Shown: one piece after another, positions 19,003 to 28,709 of the stretch
How the letters are laid out: every line of letters begins with the position of its first letter
Numbering within the stretch: position 1 is the stretch's first letter
Assembly: GCF_036516575.1 (NCBI RefSeq)
Contig: NZ_DATBTY010000003.1
Location: 62,001-126,000, forward strand
Length of the DNA stretch: 64,000 nucleotides
Origin: Cerasibacillus sp036516575
Lineage (GTDB): Bacteria; Bacillota; Bacilli; Bacillales; Amphibacillaceae
Reading direction: 5' to 3'
Notes under the pieces: generated by a model
Told to the model about the DNA's origin: nothing
The model's input: the letters and a program-made list of their open reading frames with translations, nothing else
Database searches by the model: none
Made by a program: the position numbers and the translations under genes

Positions 19003-20616
19003 TTACTCTTCAATATCCATTAAGTTAAATGGCTCACTTCCTGTTGGATGAGGTTGGTAATTTTTAATTTTCTTATGGGCTGCTAATGGTGGTGTTGTAT
19101 GTGCAATTGGTAACCAAGGTGCATCTTCATGAATAACTTCTTGGGCCTTTAAATATAGTTTGGTTCGTTTATCTTGATCCATTTCCACTTGTGCTTCTTT
19201 TAATAAATCATGCACTTCATCACTCTTATAAAAAGCGATATTTCCTGCTGAACCTTTTTTAGCATTGTCTTTATCTAATAAGACATATAAAAAGTTGTCC
19301 GGATCCCCGTTATCACCTGTCCAACCAAGAAATGCCATATCATGTTTTCCATTCTCAACAGCCTCTAAATGTGAGTCCCAGTCACTTTCAATAATTTCCA
19401 CATTAATGTTCACTTCTTTTAGCATTTCTTGAATTGCTTGCGCTGTAACTTTTGGCTGTGGCATATAATCTCTTGGATTAGAGAAAATATGCAGTTTAAC
19501 ATCAAAACCATCAGCATAACCTGCTTCTGTGAGTAAGGATTTTGCTTCTTCCAGATCATAGTCGTACGGTTCAATCTCATTGTTATAGCTCCATAATGAT
19601 GGTGGAATTGGATTTTTCGCTTCTTCTCCAATACCTTCAAATAACGTAATCAATTCTTTTTTATCAACGGCATGGTTAATTGCTTGACGAACGAGCTTTT
19701 CAGACAATGGGCTATCGTTATCCGTATTCATCGCTAAGTATCCAACGTTCATTGAAGGGCGACGAATAATTTCCAATTTATCATCTGCTTCTGCCGTTTC
19801 GATATCTTGTGGGTTTAAACCATTCATCATATCAATCGTTCCTGATTGTAGCTCCATAAAACGTGCCCCATTATCAGGAATCGTCCTGAAGATGACTTTA
19901 TCGATTTTAGCAACTTCGTCATAATAATCTTCATTTTTTACTAACGTAATCGTGTCATCTGGCACCCACTCTTCAAAAATAAATGGACCTGTCCCGACTG
20001 GATTTTTAAAATAATCATCACCATGTTCTTCAATTGCTTCCGGACTTGCCATCCCAAATGGTGGCATCGCTAACGTGTAGATAAATGGTGCATTTGGCTC
20101 GGATAATGTGATTTGTACTTCATAATCTCCTGTTGCTCTAACTTTTTCAATAATACCTTTTAAATTATCTTCCGTTGCACCGAACATATAGCCGTAATAA
20201 ATAAACTCACTTGATGAAGCCCAACGATTGAAGTTATAGACGACATCTTCTGCTGTGAAATCATTCCCGTCATGGAATTTGACCCCTTCGCGTAATTTAA
20301 ACGTCCATGTCAAACCATCATCAGAGACATTCCATTCCTCTGCTAATGCTGGCCTTACTTCTGTGTTTTCTTCTTCATAACGAACGAGTGTATCATAAAC
20401 TTGATTTGTAACATAAATCGATTCACCATCTGTTACTTTTGATGGATCTAGTTGAATTGAATCAGCCCCACGTCCAAAGATTAAAGTTTTTTCTCCACCA
20501 CTTCCTTTACTAGCGGAATCACCTTTCGTACTTGAACTTGAATTATTTGAACATGCGGAGATGAAGAGCATAATTGATAGCACGCTAATTAAGGTAACCC
20601 ATAATTTCCTTTTCAA
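19003..20616 (-). CDS. Peptide ABC transporter substrate-binding lipoprotein (DppA/OppA type)
   Basis: A 537-residue SBP family 5 protein with signal peptide and lipobox ISAC (Cys about residue 22), then a Ser/Gly-rich linker. Conserved features include TWTFKLREGVKFHDG and NFNRW. It captures peptides (possibly another SBP_5 ligand) outside the membrane for the flanking permeases and ATPases. Lies between the ATPase and permease genes, 32 bp after the DppF-like gene. Confidence 0.9.
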   Translation of the reverse strand: MKRKLWVTLISVLSIMLFISACSNNSSSSTKGDSASKGSGGEKTLIFGRGADSIQLDPSKVTDGESIYVTNQVYDTLVRYEEENTEVRPALAEEWNVSDDGLTWTFKLREGVKFHDGNDFTAEDVVYNFNRWASSSEFIYYGYMFGATEDNLKGIIEKVRATGDYEVQITLSEPNAPFIYTLAMPPFGMASPEAIEEHGDDYFKNPVGTGPFIFEEWVPDDTITLVKNEDYYDEVAKIDKVIFRTIPDNGARFMELQSGTIDMMNGLNPQDIETAEADDKLEIIRRPSMNVGYLAMNTDNDSPLSEKLVRQAINHAVDKKELITLFEGIGEEAKNPIPPSLWSYNNEIEPYDYDLEEAKSLLTEAGYADGFDVKLHIFSNPRDYMPQPKVTAQAIQEMLKEVNINVEIIESDWDSHLEAVENGKHDMAFLGWTGDNGDPDNFLYVLLDKDNAKKGSAGNIAFYKSDEVHDLLKEAQVEMDQDKRTKLYLKAQEVIHEDAPWLPIAHTTPPLAAHKKIKNYQPHPTGSEPFNLMDIEE

Positions 20617-20648
20617 AGCTATCCCCTCCCAAATAAAAATTGTTGCAT

Positions 20649-21674
20649 TTACACCTGATTATTTTCATAGTCTGTTGGCATCTCAATCATTTCTCTTTCA
20701 AACACCTCCTTAACAAAATGGCAAGCAGCCATTCGTCCTGATGGTGCAATCTGTTTTAATTCCGGCTTGTGTAAGCGACATATTTCCTCAGCAAACGGAC
20801 AGCGTGTACGAAATTTACACCCACTTGGTGGATTTTGTGGTGATGGTAAATCTCCTTGTAATATTATACGCTCCTTTTCTACATGTGGATTTGCTGCTGG
20901 AACGGCTGATAACAGGGCTTGTGTATATGGATGTTTCGGATCAGCGTATAATTCATTGACCTCGCCAATCTCAACAATTTCACCTAAATACATCACGGCC
21001 ACACGATCACTAATATGATGGACAACACTTAAATCATGAGCAATAAAAATATAAGTTAGATTGAATTCCTTTTGTAGATCTTCCATCAAATTAATGACTT
21101 GGGCTTGAATCGATACATCAAGAGCTGAAACAGGCTCATCACAAATGACGAGTTCAGGCTCTAAAACGAGTGAGCGCGCAATGCCGATTCGTTGTCGTTG
21201 TCCGCCACTAAACTCATGAGGATATCGTTGTTTATGATATGGACTCAGACCAACAAGCTTCATCATCTTGTCTACTTTTTTTAGACGCTCTGCTTTTGGT
21301 ATTCCAAAAATTTCCATTGGTTCAGCAATCATTTTTTCAATCGTTTTTCTTGGATTTAATGAAGCATATGGATCTTGAAAAATAAGCTGCATGTCCTTTC
21401 GCAACATGCGAAGACGTTCATCTTTGCATGTGGTAATGTTTTCCCCTTTATAAAAAATCTCCCCTGCTGTTGGTTCAAGTAACTTTAAAATGGCACGACC
21501 TGTTGTTGATTTACCACAGCCACTTTCACCAACTAGTCCAAGCGTTTCGCCCTTTTTTACGGAAAAGGAGACCCCGTCAACAGCCTTTAGCATCGGCTTT
21601 TTCCGTGAGAAAAGTTTATCGCTTTTTAACGGGAAGTACTTCTTTAACTCTTTCACTTCAAGTAATGTCGTCAT
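20649..21674 (-). CDS. Peptide ABC transporter ATP-binding protein (DppF/OppF type)
   Basis: A 341-residue ATPase: Walker A GESGCGKST, signature FSGGQRQRIGIARSL, Walker B LVICDEPVSALD, and the C-terminal oligopeptide-transporter domain with clustered cysteines (GCKFRTRCPFAEEIC...ACH), which in homologues can bind an Fe-S cluster. The start overlaps the end of the DppD-like gene by four bases (ATGA). Confidence 0.92.
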   Translation of the reverse strand: MTTLLEVKELKKYFPLKSDKLFSRKKPMLKAVDGVSFSVKKGETLGLVGESGCGKSTTGRAILKLLEPTAGEIFYKGENITTCKDERLRMLRKDMQLIFQDPYASLNPRKTIEKMIAEPMEIFGIPKAERLKKVDKMMKLVGLSPYHKQRYPHEFSGGQRQRIGIARSLVLEPELVICDEPVSALDVSIQAQVINLMEDLQKEFNLTYIFIAHDLSVVHHISDRVAVMYLGEIVEIGEVNELYADPKHPYTQALLSAVPAANPHVEKERIILQGDLPSPQNPPSGCKFRTRCPFAEEICRLHKPELKQIAPSGRMAACHFVKEVFEREMIEMPTDYENNQV

Positions 21675-22669
21675 TTTGTTACCGCCTTCTTTGTTTCCTT
21701 CTTTTCATATAACAGGCACCGTACAGCATGATGACCATTAACTTGTGTCATGACCGGATCATGTGTCAAACAACGCTCTAACGCATATTTACATCTTGGT
21801 GCAAAGTTACACCCTTTCGGTAGTTTTCGTAAATCAGGGGGCAGTCCTTTAATCACTTCTAGCTTTTCTTTGTTTGGTGTTATTTTTGGAATGGATTTCA
21901 TTAGTCCAAGTGTATACGGGTGTTTTCCATGATCAAAGAGTTGTTTTGTATGCGTCATTTCAACTGGTTTCCCTCCGTACATGACGAGGACTTCATCACA
22001 TACTTCTGTAACGACACCTAAATCATGGGTAATCATAATAACAGCCATATTCAACTCTGCTTGCATTTTCTTAAATAACTCTAAAATTTGCGCCTGTATC
22101 GTTACATCTAATGCGGTTGTTGGTTCATCCGCAATGAGCAAAGAAGGGTTACAAGATAGCGCCATGGCAATCATCACACGTTGCCTCATTCCACCGCTAA
22201 ATTCATGTGGATACATCTTAATTCGCTTCTTAACATCTGGAATTCCAACGAGATGAAGTAAATCAAGTGCTCTTTCAATGGCCTGCTTCTTACTCACCTT
22301 TTTATGGGCGCGAATGGTTTCAACCATCTGCTTTTCAATCGTAAACACGGGATTCAGTGATGTCATTGGGTCCTGAAAGACCATTGAAATTTCTTTCCCA
22401 CGAATTTGACGCATTTCTTTCTCTGATTTTTTCAGTAGATCTTCGCCTTTGAATAAAATTTCACCAGCCACAATTTTCCCTGGTGGAGATGGGATTAACC
22501 TAAGAATTGACATCGCTGTCACGCTTTTCCCCGAACCCGATTCACCAACAATTCCTAGTGTTTCTCCAGGTTTGACTGAAAAACTAACACCATCTACGGC
22601 CCTAACCGTCCCTGATTTAGTAAAAAAGTGCGTATGTAAATTACGAATCTCTAATAAAGCCGTCCCCAT
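21671..22669 (-). CDS. Peptide ABC transporter ATP-binding protein (DppD/OppD type)
   Basis: A 332-residue ATPase, first gene of the D-F-A-B-C importer operon. Walker A GESGSGKSV, signature FSGGMRQRVMIAMAL, Walker B LLIADEPTTALD, and the C-terminal cysteine motif (GCNFAPRCKYALERC). The start is the ATG at 22669 (MGTALLE) with AAAGGGTGA six bases upstream; an in-frame ATG eight codons earlier has no ribosome site. Confidence 0.92.
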   Translation of the reverse strand: MGTALLEIRNLHTHFFTKSGTVRAVDGVSFSVKPGETLGIVGESGSGKSVTAMSILRLIPSPPGKIVAGEILFKGEDLLKKSEKEMRQIRGKEISMVFQDPMTSLNPVFTIEKQMVETIRAHKKVSKKQAIERALDLLHLVGIPDVKKRIKMYPHEFSGGMRQRVMIAMALSCNPSLLIADEPTTALDVTIQAQILELFKKMQAELNMAVIMITHDLGVVTEVCDEVLVMYGGKPVEMTHTKQLFDHGKHPYTLGLMKSIPKITPNKEKLEVIKGLPPDLRKLPKGCNFAPRCKYALERCLTHDPVMTQVNGHHAVRCLLYEKKETKKAVTK

Positions 22670-22975
22670 ATTCTTCACCCTTTTATATTCCATTACTCAA
22701 TTACTTGTGAATTGGAGGAAAATTTTAGTTAGTGATATTATATATATTTATTAATGATTTATGACTTTTACTTTTTTTAAAAGATTTTTTGTAATGTTTA
22801 GAGAGGATAAGGGGAAGTATAACGGGGAAAAATAATATTTATAAAACTAGGAATTGTTAAAATGCCTTATACATACGAGTAGTAACAGCTACCCAATAAC
22901 GATTTACAAAATCATTCACTCATATCTAGTTAGAAATATAGTGAACTTCTTTCTCCTTTTCTATATATATAGAAA
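22670..22975. other. Gap upstream of peptide-importer operon
   Basis: About 300 AT-rich bases that must hold the promoter of the leftward importer operon. I see no gene, riboswitch or T-box here. Confidence 0.5.
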
Positions 22976-23001
22976 AAACTCCATGTCAATTCATGGAGTT
23001 T
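22976..23001 (-). terminator. Terminator of PD-(D/E)XK nuclease gene
   Basis: AAACTCCATG / CATGGAGTTT stem, six-base loop, T-run on the minus strand. Confidence 0.88.
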
Positions 23002-23044
23002 AAATGATGATTTCAATTTTATCTACCCGTCACCGTATATAGTA

Positions 23045-24856
23045 CTAAGCTTTGTATTTTTCCCTTTCTAATATTTCGTCATAAATTATTTGCAGCTTTT
23101 CTATAATCTTTTGTATATCCTTATTGTTATATAAAGCCTCGAAAACATCTAAAAGCTCTGATTCGTTTTGCCCTTTAATTGATATTGTTTTAGTGTAAAT
23201 ACGATTATATTTAGCTTTAAGTGTCAGCCCTTTTTTACTAAATGTAATACCTTTTTCTTTTATGTTTTGCATTAACAGGACGCGTTTGTCTGCTTCAATC
23301 GGCCCAACTTCTAACACAAAATACAGTGAATCTGGATTAATATTCATCCAAAATAGAAATGGTCCATTATCCCACCACCACTTTTCTCTGGTTTCTCCTA
23401 ATTGCTCTTTAAAAGCATCAAACAATGGAATTTTAAAGGATAGACTTTTCTTAGACACTCGATAATGATTTTCAGGGACGTTTCTTAATTCCATCCACTT
23501 TTTAAATGCATTTTGGACTTGTGTATTTGCTTCATTTAGTGATAAAGTCTCCACCACCTGTTCAGTTTTTTCGCTTTTATTTGGATTTTCATTATGTAAA
23601 ATTTCTGCTACTTGATGTCGCAATAAAGTAAATTCAGGACCATTATATAACTCTGCCATTGCTTGTGTAAGCTCGGCCATATCATTCCACTTATTTACAT
23701 CCATCTTCTTCGTGAAAAAACGTGTATAACGCGATTTCTCTCGTTTTGCTTTTTCATTAAATGACAAGCCAATTTTTTCTAATTGTTCTAGCAGTGAAAG
23801 GCGATCAGCATATTCCAAAGGTCCCATTTCAGCAATAAGACGTAAACGACTATCATTTGTTTGTTCAAACCAAACAATTATTCCTTTCCCTAACCAATAA
23901 TTTGGTTCTCGTAAGTGAAAACGATTAATCCGGTTCCACTCAGGTGGTAATAAATTCGGAACAGTCGGGTGTGCATGATACAGAACTTCTGTATTAAATT
24001 GTTGCTGGATGAACTGTTCAAAACTATACGATAAGATGTTTTGTCCATGTTTGAAAATATAATCAATTGTACTTTTATACTTCATCATGAATTCAAATTC
24101 ATACCCTGATTCAAATTGCAATTTCTTATTGAGTATAGCTGCTTCTTCAAAAAGTGTATCAATTGTTGATTTATGATTGCGATATATATCAATTGCTTGT
24201 AAGATTTGATCTTGATTTGGATGGTATTTTTCTTTTAATATCTGGTTGTAATCCTCTATAAATGTATAAACATCTTCGCTTAATTGATCCTTATATACCA
24301 TAAGAATTGCTTGTAGGATGGATTCTATTCTCTCATAACTAAGGATAAAGTATTGTTGATTAGAAGGCTTTTCCCCATTCAATGTTAAGTAGATAGGAAT
24401 GATTGTAAAACCATTAAATGTATGGTGAATAAAATCTAAATAATCATCAAGCTGATTTTCCGATTCTGTGGAATAAACTTTATTTTCAATTAAAATAACG
24501 AATTTCGAATGTTGGTTTATAATAAGTAAATCAATAAATCGGTTGTTATTTGTTTTTACCTCACGATATACGTGGCTATCCATTAATGAATGGGAGACAA
24601 TTTCACCTACTGCTTCATATTGCGGATTATCACTGTTTTCATCTATTAAAATGAGGTGCTCAATCATTTTACGTAAAAAATAGTCATACAGATTATGATT
24701 TTCTATCGGATTTAACAGCCAAGCTAAAATATTGGAATGACGGATTTCATAGTTCTCTAGTTTTAGGACTTTTAATGTATTGAACGAATTTACTTGCTGA
24801 TTGAGTTGTTGAAATATCGCATCATTTTCTAACTCAACTAAATCTCTAACTTCCAT
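23045..24856 (-). CDS. PD-(D/E)XK nuclease-family protein with duplicated C-terminal domain
   Basis: A 603-residue protein. Residues 1-200 match the PDDEXK_4 type: EIRHSNILAWLLNP (37-50), then the nuclease core with Asp109 (RFID), Glu124-x-Lys126 (ILIENKV) and Gln135. Residues about 320-425 and 490-595 are two copies of one domain: each has an aromatic strand with FW or WF, then an AEMGPLEYADR / LEVGPIEADKR strand, GLSF / GITF, a basic segment with Y-x-R-x-[FY]-T-K, and an acidic helix ending EIL. Proteins with this N-terminal domain are often isolated accessory genes and are suspected in defence, but no function is established. It is monocistronic with its own terminator; codon use is AT-rich like its surroundings. 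Confidence 0.75.
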   Translation of the reverse strand: MEVRDLVELENDAIFQQLNQQVNSFNTLKVLKLENYEIRHSNILAWLLNPIENHNLYDYFLRKMIEHLILIDENSDNPQYEAVGEIVSHSLMDSHVYREVKTNNNRFIDLLIINQHSKFVILIENKVYSTESENQLDDYLDFIHHTFNGFTIIPIYLTLNGEKPSNQQYFILSYERIESILQAILMVYKDQLSEDVYTFIEDYNQILKEKYHPNQDQILQAIDIYRNHKSTIDTLFEEAAILNKKLQFESGYEFEFMMKYKSTIDYIFKHGQNILSYSFEQFIQQQFNTEVLYHAHPTVPNLLPPEWNRINRFHLREPNYWLGKGIIVWFEQTNDSRLRLIAEMGPLEYADRLSLLEQLEKIGLSFNEKAKREKSRYTRFFTKKMDVNKWNDMAELTQAMAELYNGPEFTLLRHQVAEILHNENPNKSEKTEQVVETLSLNEANTQVQNAFKKWMELRNVPENHYRVSKKSLSFKIPLFDAFKEQLGETREKWWWDNGPFLFWMNINPDSLYFVLEVGPIEADKRVLLMQNIKEKGITFSKKGLTLKAKYNRIYTKTISIKGQNESELLDVFEALYNNKDIQKIIEKLQIIYDEILEREKYKA

Positions 24857-24972
24857 ATACGTTCACCTCAACGTTTTGTAATCATTTGCCACTAATTTAA
24901 TCTCTCAAATTGTATCCACAAATGGCAACAAACTGTATTTACTTACTCATTTGTCGGCATTTAAGGAATAAA

Positions 24973-25012
24973 AATAGTAGTACAAATTATGATCGTCATT
25001 TGTACTACTATT
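24973..25012 (-). terminator. Terminator of mqo
   Basis: Perfect 15-bp stem (AATAGTAGTACAAAT and its complement) with a 10-base loop and T-run on the minus strand. Confidence 0.93.
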
Positions 25013-25056
25013 AAAGCACGAATAGTTAAATTTCCTTTTCTTTCTAAATTTATTTT

Positions 25057-26562
25057 TTACCCCATCTTTACTGTTGTATCTTCATTTAAACCAAGTGCTT
25101 TTGTTGTTGATTTATGAATCTCTTCGAATAGGTCTGGGTGTTCTGTTAATGATTTGCCATAAGACGGGATCATTTCTTTTATTTTTGGTTCCCATTCATT
25201 CATATGTTCTGGGAATGACTTTTCTAATACTTCAAGCATAACTTGAACGGCAGTAGAAGCTCCCGGAGATGCACCGAGCAATGCAGCAATTGAACCATCT
25301 GCAGCACTCACAACCTCTGTACCAAATTGAAGCGTTCCTTTTCCACCGGCTTCTGTATCTTTGATGACTTGAACACGTTGACCTGCCACGACGACATCCC
25401 AATCTTCAGCTTTAGCATCCGGGATAAACTCACGTAATTGTTCAACACGGTCTTCATTAGATAGCATCAATTGCTCTACAAGATATTTCGTTAATTTCAT
25501 CTCTTTAACGCCTGCCGCTAACATGGTCATCACATTATTCGGTTTAACGGAACCGATTAAATCAAGGTTTGAACCCGTTTTTAAAAATTTTGGTGTGAAA
25601 CCAGCGAACGGTCCAAACAATAATGATTTTTTATTGTCAATATATCTTGTATCTAAATGTGGGACGGACATTGGAGGTGCTCCAACCTTAGCTTTACCAT
25701 ATACTTTACCATGATGCTTTTCTACCACATCTGGATTGTTACATACCATAAATAATCCACTTACTGGGAATCCACCGATATGTTTAGATTCAGGAATACC
25801 TGTTTTTTGAAGCAATGGCAGACTTCCACCACCAGCACCAATGAAGACGAATTTAGCTGTATGGTATTCAAGTATATCCTTAGCGACATCATGTACTTTT
25901 ACTTCCCATGTGCCATCATCAGTCCGTTTAATATCTTTAACAACATGACTGTAATTTACCTCGACATTTTTATTCTGTAGATGTTCAAATAATACACGTG
26001 TTAACGCTCCAAAATTAACATCTGTCCCTGTATCGATTTTAGTCGCGGCAATCGGTTCGTTAATTGTACGGTTTTCCATCATTAATGGAATCCATTCTTT
26101 CAGTGTTTCTGGGTCATCAGAAAACTGCATCCCTTGAAACAGTGGATTGTCTGTAAGCGCCTCATAACGCTTTTTCAAAAATGATACATTATCTTCGCCC
26201 TCTACATAGCTCATGTGAGGCAAAGGCATAATAAAGTCTTCTGGATTACGAATCAAATTATTCTCTACAAGATAAGACCAAAACTGCTTTGAAACTTGAA
26301 ACTGTTCATTAACTCTAATCGCTTTACTAATATCAAGTGATCCGTCGGATTTTTCTACCGTGTAGTTAAGCTCACACAACGCAGAGTGTCCTGTTCCTGC
26401 ATTATTCCACTCATTAGAGCTTTCTTTTCCAGCACTATCAAGCTTCTCAAATACTGTTACGCGCCAATCCGGCACTAATTCTTTTAAGAGTGTCCCTAAA
26501 GTCGCACTCATAATGCCGGCACCAATTAAGATAACGTCTGTTGAAGTTTCTCTGTTATTCAT
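25057..26562 (-). CDS. mqo: Malate:quinone oxidoreductase
   Basis: A 501-residue FAD-dependent peripheral membrane enzyme oxidising L-malate to oxaloacetate with electrons passed to menaquinone; it replaces or supplements NAD-malate dehydrogenase in the TCA cycle. Seen: dinucleotide-binding start ILIGAGIMSATLG, the SSNEWNNAGTGHSALCELNYT segment, FVFIGAGGGSLPLLQ, and C-terminal LLGASPGASTAVQVMLEVL. Length is normal. Monocistronic with strong terminator. Confidence 0.96.
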   Translation of the reverse strand: MNNRETSTDVILIGAGIMSATLGTLLKELVPDWRVTVFEKLDSAGKESSNEWNNAGTGHSALCELNYTVEKSDGSLDISKAIRVNEQFQVSKQFWSYLVENNLIRNPEDFIMPLPHMSYVEGEDNVSFLKKRYEALTDNPLFQGMQFSDDPETLKEWIPLMMENRTINEPIAATKIDTGTDVNFGALTRVLFEHLQNKNVEVNYSHVVKDIKRTDDGTWEVKVHDVAKDILEYHTAKFVFIGAGGGSLPLLQKTGIPESKHIGGFPVSGLFMVCNNPDVVEKHHGKVYGKAKVGAPPMSVPHLDTRYIDNKKSLLFGPFAGFTPKFLKTGSNLDLIGSVKPNNVMTMLAAGVKEMKLTKYLVEQLMLSNEDRVEQLREFIPDAKAEDWDVVVAGQRVQVIKDTEAGGKGTLQFGTEVVSAADGSIAALLGASPGASTAVQVMLEVLEKSFPEHMNEWEPKIKEMIPSYGKSLTEHPDLFEEIHKSTTKALGLNEDTTVKMG

Positions 26563-26839
26563 TTTTTACCGTCCTTCTTACTCTAAGTTTTGCAAAAAAG
26601 ATAACCATGCCTATGCTTAAACACATACACCACAGTTACACCTTTTTTGGTATACCTATAACCTAATTATATTGTATCATTATTATTTATAGATTAAAAT
26701 ACATACCATTTTATTGGCGTTATTAGGCACATTAAAAGCTGGGAAAAGCGGAAAACAATTCAAAGTGTGAAGTTTATGATTTTAATACGGAGCTAAGGAG
26801 GGTTTGCAACTATACATCACATACCTACTAGGCATGTAA
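26563..26839. other. Gap upstream of mqo
   Basis: About 280 bases holding the mqo promoter region. No further gene or structure is supported. Confidence 0.4.
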
Positions 26840-26873
26840 AATAAAAGGACGAGAGTATGTAACCCCGTCCCTT
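26840..26873 (-). terminator. Terminator of rhuM relic
   Basis: GGACG / CGTCC based hairpin with GGGAC extension, followed on the minus strand by TTTTATTTT. Confidence 0.65.
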
Positions 26874-26874
26874 A

Positions 26875-27382
26875 CTATTTCAACCGCTTAGTTTCTATGA
26901 ATTTATCAAAATCACTTTTTGTATCTTGCGCTAATCTTTGTCGATGAAAGTTTTCATACTGTTCAAGTGCGAGTTGATCAGCGACAGCTTTACTCACTTT
27001 ACCAGCATTTTCGAGAATATCATGCTCATTAAATTCTAGAAAAGCATCTAACTTCGCTACCCAGTCTTTCATAATACTCGTTTAAGCGAACTCGATAACC
27101 AACTGCAAGGATCATTTCGAGGTTGTAATGTTTTGCTTTTCTCTTAACTTCTCTTGAGCCTTCAATTTGAACTTGTAAGTATTTCTTACAAGTTGAAACC
27201 TTCTTTAATTCACCGTCTTCATATATATTTTTCACATGAAGAGCGATGTTCTGAGGACTAGTTTGGAACAACTCTGCCATGGTTTTCTGAGTCAACCATA
27301 CTGTTCCATCCTCTAAACGAACACTAATTTTCGTTTCCCCATCCTCTGTTTGATACATCAAAAAGTTTGATTGATTTTCCAT
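26875..27382 (-). pseudogene. RhuM-family protein, internally deleted and frameshifted
   Basis: The first 100 residues (27382 to about 27080) are a good RhuM/Fic-associated N-terminus: KISVRLEDGTVWLTQKTMAELF, SPQNIALHVKNIYEDGEL, YNLEMILAVGYRVR. The chain then jumps to the family's C-terminal region in another frame (26875-27072: LDAFLEFNEHDILENAGKVS, ending SDFDKFIETKRLK). About 130-150 residues of the usual roughly 330 are absent, so this is an internal deletion with a frame change. RhuM proteins are mobile-island genes of unclear function. Confidence 0.8.
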
Positions 27383-27615
27383 TATAAATTACCGTCCCAA
27401 ATTTTATAGCTAGTTCATTCTAACTATTGAAATCAGATTTTCCGCACGATAATTAGCATCTTTTATTATACCAAACAAGAACACTCGTTTCTGTCCGAGC
27501 GATTTAAAATGGAGTGAATCAATAGCTCAAAAAGATTGTAAACTTTTGTTAAGGAGATGATGTTGTAGATACTGAATTTGGAAAAAACAAATAACCGAGG
27601 TACTTCTCTGGACGG

Positions 27616-27650
27616 GAGCGCTTGTTCTGTTAATTCATTTATTGTATACT
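27616..27650 (+). promoter_or_regulatory. Promoter of Rpn copy 1 with degenerate LexA-like box
   Basis: TTGTTC (27622-27627), 17-bp spacer, TATACT (27645-27650). The -35 lies in GAGC-GCTT-GTTC (27616-27627), one mismatch from the Gram-positive LexA core GAAC-N4-GTTC that is intact in copy 2. Confidence 0.6.
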
Positions 27651-27710
27651 TAAAATTAGAATACACACCTCAGATTTTCCCTCTACAAAACCTCAAAAGG
27701 ATGTGTTAAA

Positions 27711-28658
27711 ATGCAAGCAACACAGCTTCGTGAGAGAAAAGTGTCAATTTACTCGCAAGCCATAAACCCACCGCTAACGCTAATTCGTGAAAAAGAAAGG
27801 AGGCAAACGTACACAAGGCATGATCAACTTTTTAAAGAGCTCATCCACACATTTTTTCAAGAGTTTTTAGAAGTATTTTTTCCAGATATACATGAAGCAA
27901 TCGACTTTCACACTATCACTCCACTATCAGAAGAAGTACACACAGATTTAATCGAAGGCGATACCCGAAGATTAGACATCGTTGTTCAGGTTAAATTAAA
28001 ACAAGAAGATGCTTTAATCATCGTCCACATCGAACCACAAAGTACAACACAAACAGACTTTCATGAACGGATGTTTCAATACTTCAGTCTTCTATACAAT
28101 AAGTACAAAAAACCAATCATTCCAATCGCTGTATTTAGTTATGATGAAAACTGGGAGAAAGATCAATTTACGTTGGGATTATCTGAATTCCAAATTTTGA
28201 CATTTAACTTTTTATCGCTACACTTACGAAAAAAGAATTGGCGAGACTATATCACGTCAAATAATCCTGCTGCAGCTGCTCTTTTAAGCAAGATGGGATA
28301 TTCAGAAAAAGAACGCATTCAAGTTAAGAAAGAATTTTTACGGATGATGGCTACGATGGAGCTAAACCCAGCCAAACAACGCTTAATCTACGGCTTTTTT
28401 GAAACCTATTTAAAACTAAATGATGAAGAGGAGGAAAAGTTGATGGAAGAAGTGAAGAAAATGGATGACGCGGAGAAAATATTGGAGTTACCGATTTCGT
28501 ATGAGGAGAGAGGGATTAAGAAAGGAATAAAAAAAGGGATAGAAAGAGGAAAAAAGGAAGTCGCACTCGAGATGTTGAATGAGGGCTTATCTATTGAGTT
28601 TATTGCTAAGGTCACGCACTTGGATAGAGAAGAAATAGAAGCTTTGCGGCGAAAATGA
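27711..28658 (+). CDS. Rpn/YhgA-like PD-(D/E)XK nuclease, copy 1
   Basis: A 315-residue Rpn-family (recombination-promoting nuclease / putative transposase) protein. The nuclease core lies in residues 30-130: RHDQLFKELIHTFFQEFL, then RRLDIVVQVK (Asp of motif II) and IVHIEPQS (Glu-x-Gln in place of Glu-x-Lys, as in other Rpn proteins). The C-terminus is a Lys/Glu-rich helix with KKGIKKGIERGKK repeats and a final short helical module (EVALEMLNEGLSIEFIAKVTHLD). It is about 85-90% identical to the copy at 32502-33536. Homologues raise RecA-independent recombination in E. coli (family knowledge). A GGATGTG-type weak ribosome site precedes the ATG. Confidence 0.85.
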   Translation: MQATQLRERKVSIYSQAINPPLTLIREKERRQTYTRHDQLFKELIHTFFQEFLEVFFPDIHEAIDFHTITPLSEEVHTDLIEGDTRRLDIVVQVKLKQEDALIIVHIEPQSTTQTDFHERMFQYFSLLYNKYKKPIIPIAVFSYDENWEKDQFTLGLSEFQILTFNFLSLHLRKKNWRDYITSNNPAAAALLSKMGYSEKERIQVKKEFLRMMATMELNPAKQRLIYGFFETYLKLNDEEEEKLMEEVKKMDDAEKILELPISYEERGIKKGIKKGIERGKKEVALEMLNEGLSIEFIAKVTHLDREEIEALRRK

Positions 28659-28659
28659 G

Positions 28660-28692
28660 AAAAGGGGGGCAGGAGAAAACCTGTCCCTTTCG
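28660..28692 (+). terminator. Terminator of Rpn copy 1
   Basis: GGGGGCAGG / CCTGTCCC hairpin followed by TTT; same design as behind copy 2. Confidence 0.6.
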
Positions 28693-28709
28693 ATTAAGAT
28701 ATGCCTATT

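Noticed and set aside
27479..27490. GAACACTCGTTT as an additional LexA box
   Set aside because: One mismatch in the core and no convincing promoter around it; mentioned only as context.
27466..27666. 66-codon minus-strand frame upstream of Rpn copy 1
   Set aside because: Overlaps the promoter and LexA-like sequence of the Rpn gene, lacks a ribosome site and has no protein-like motif.
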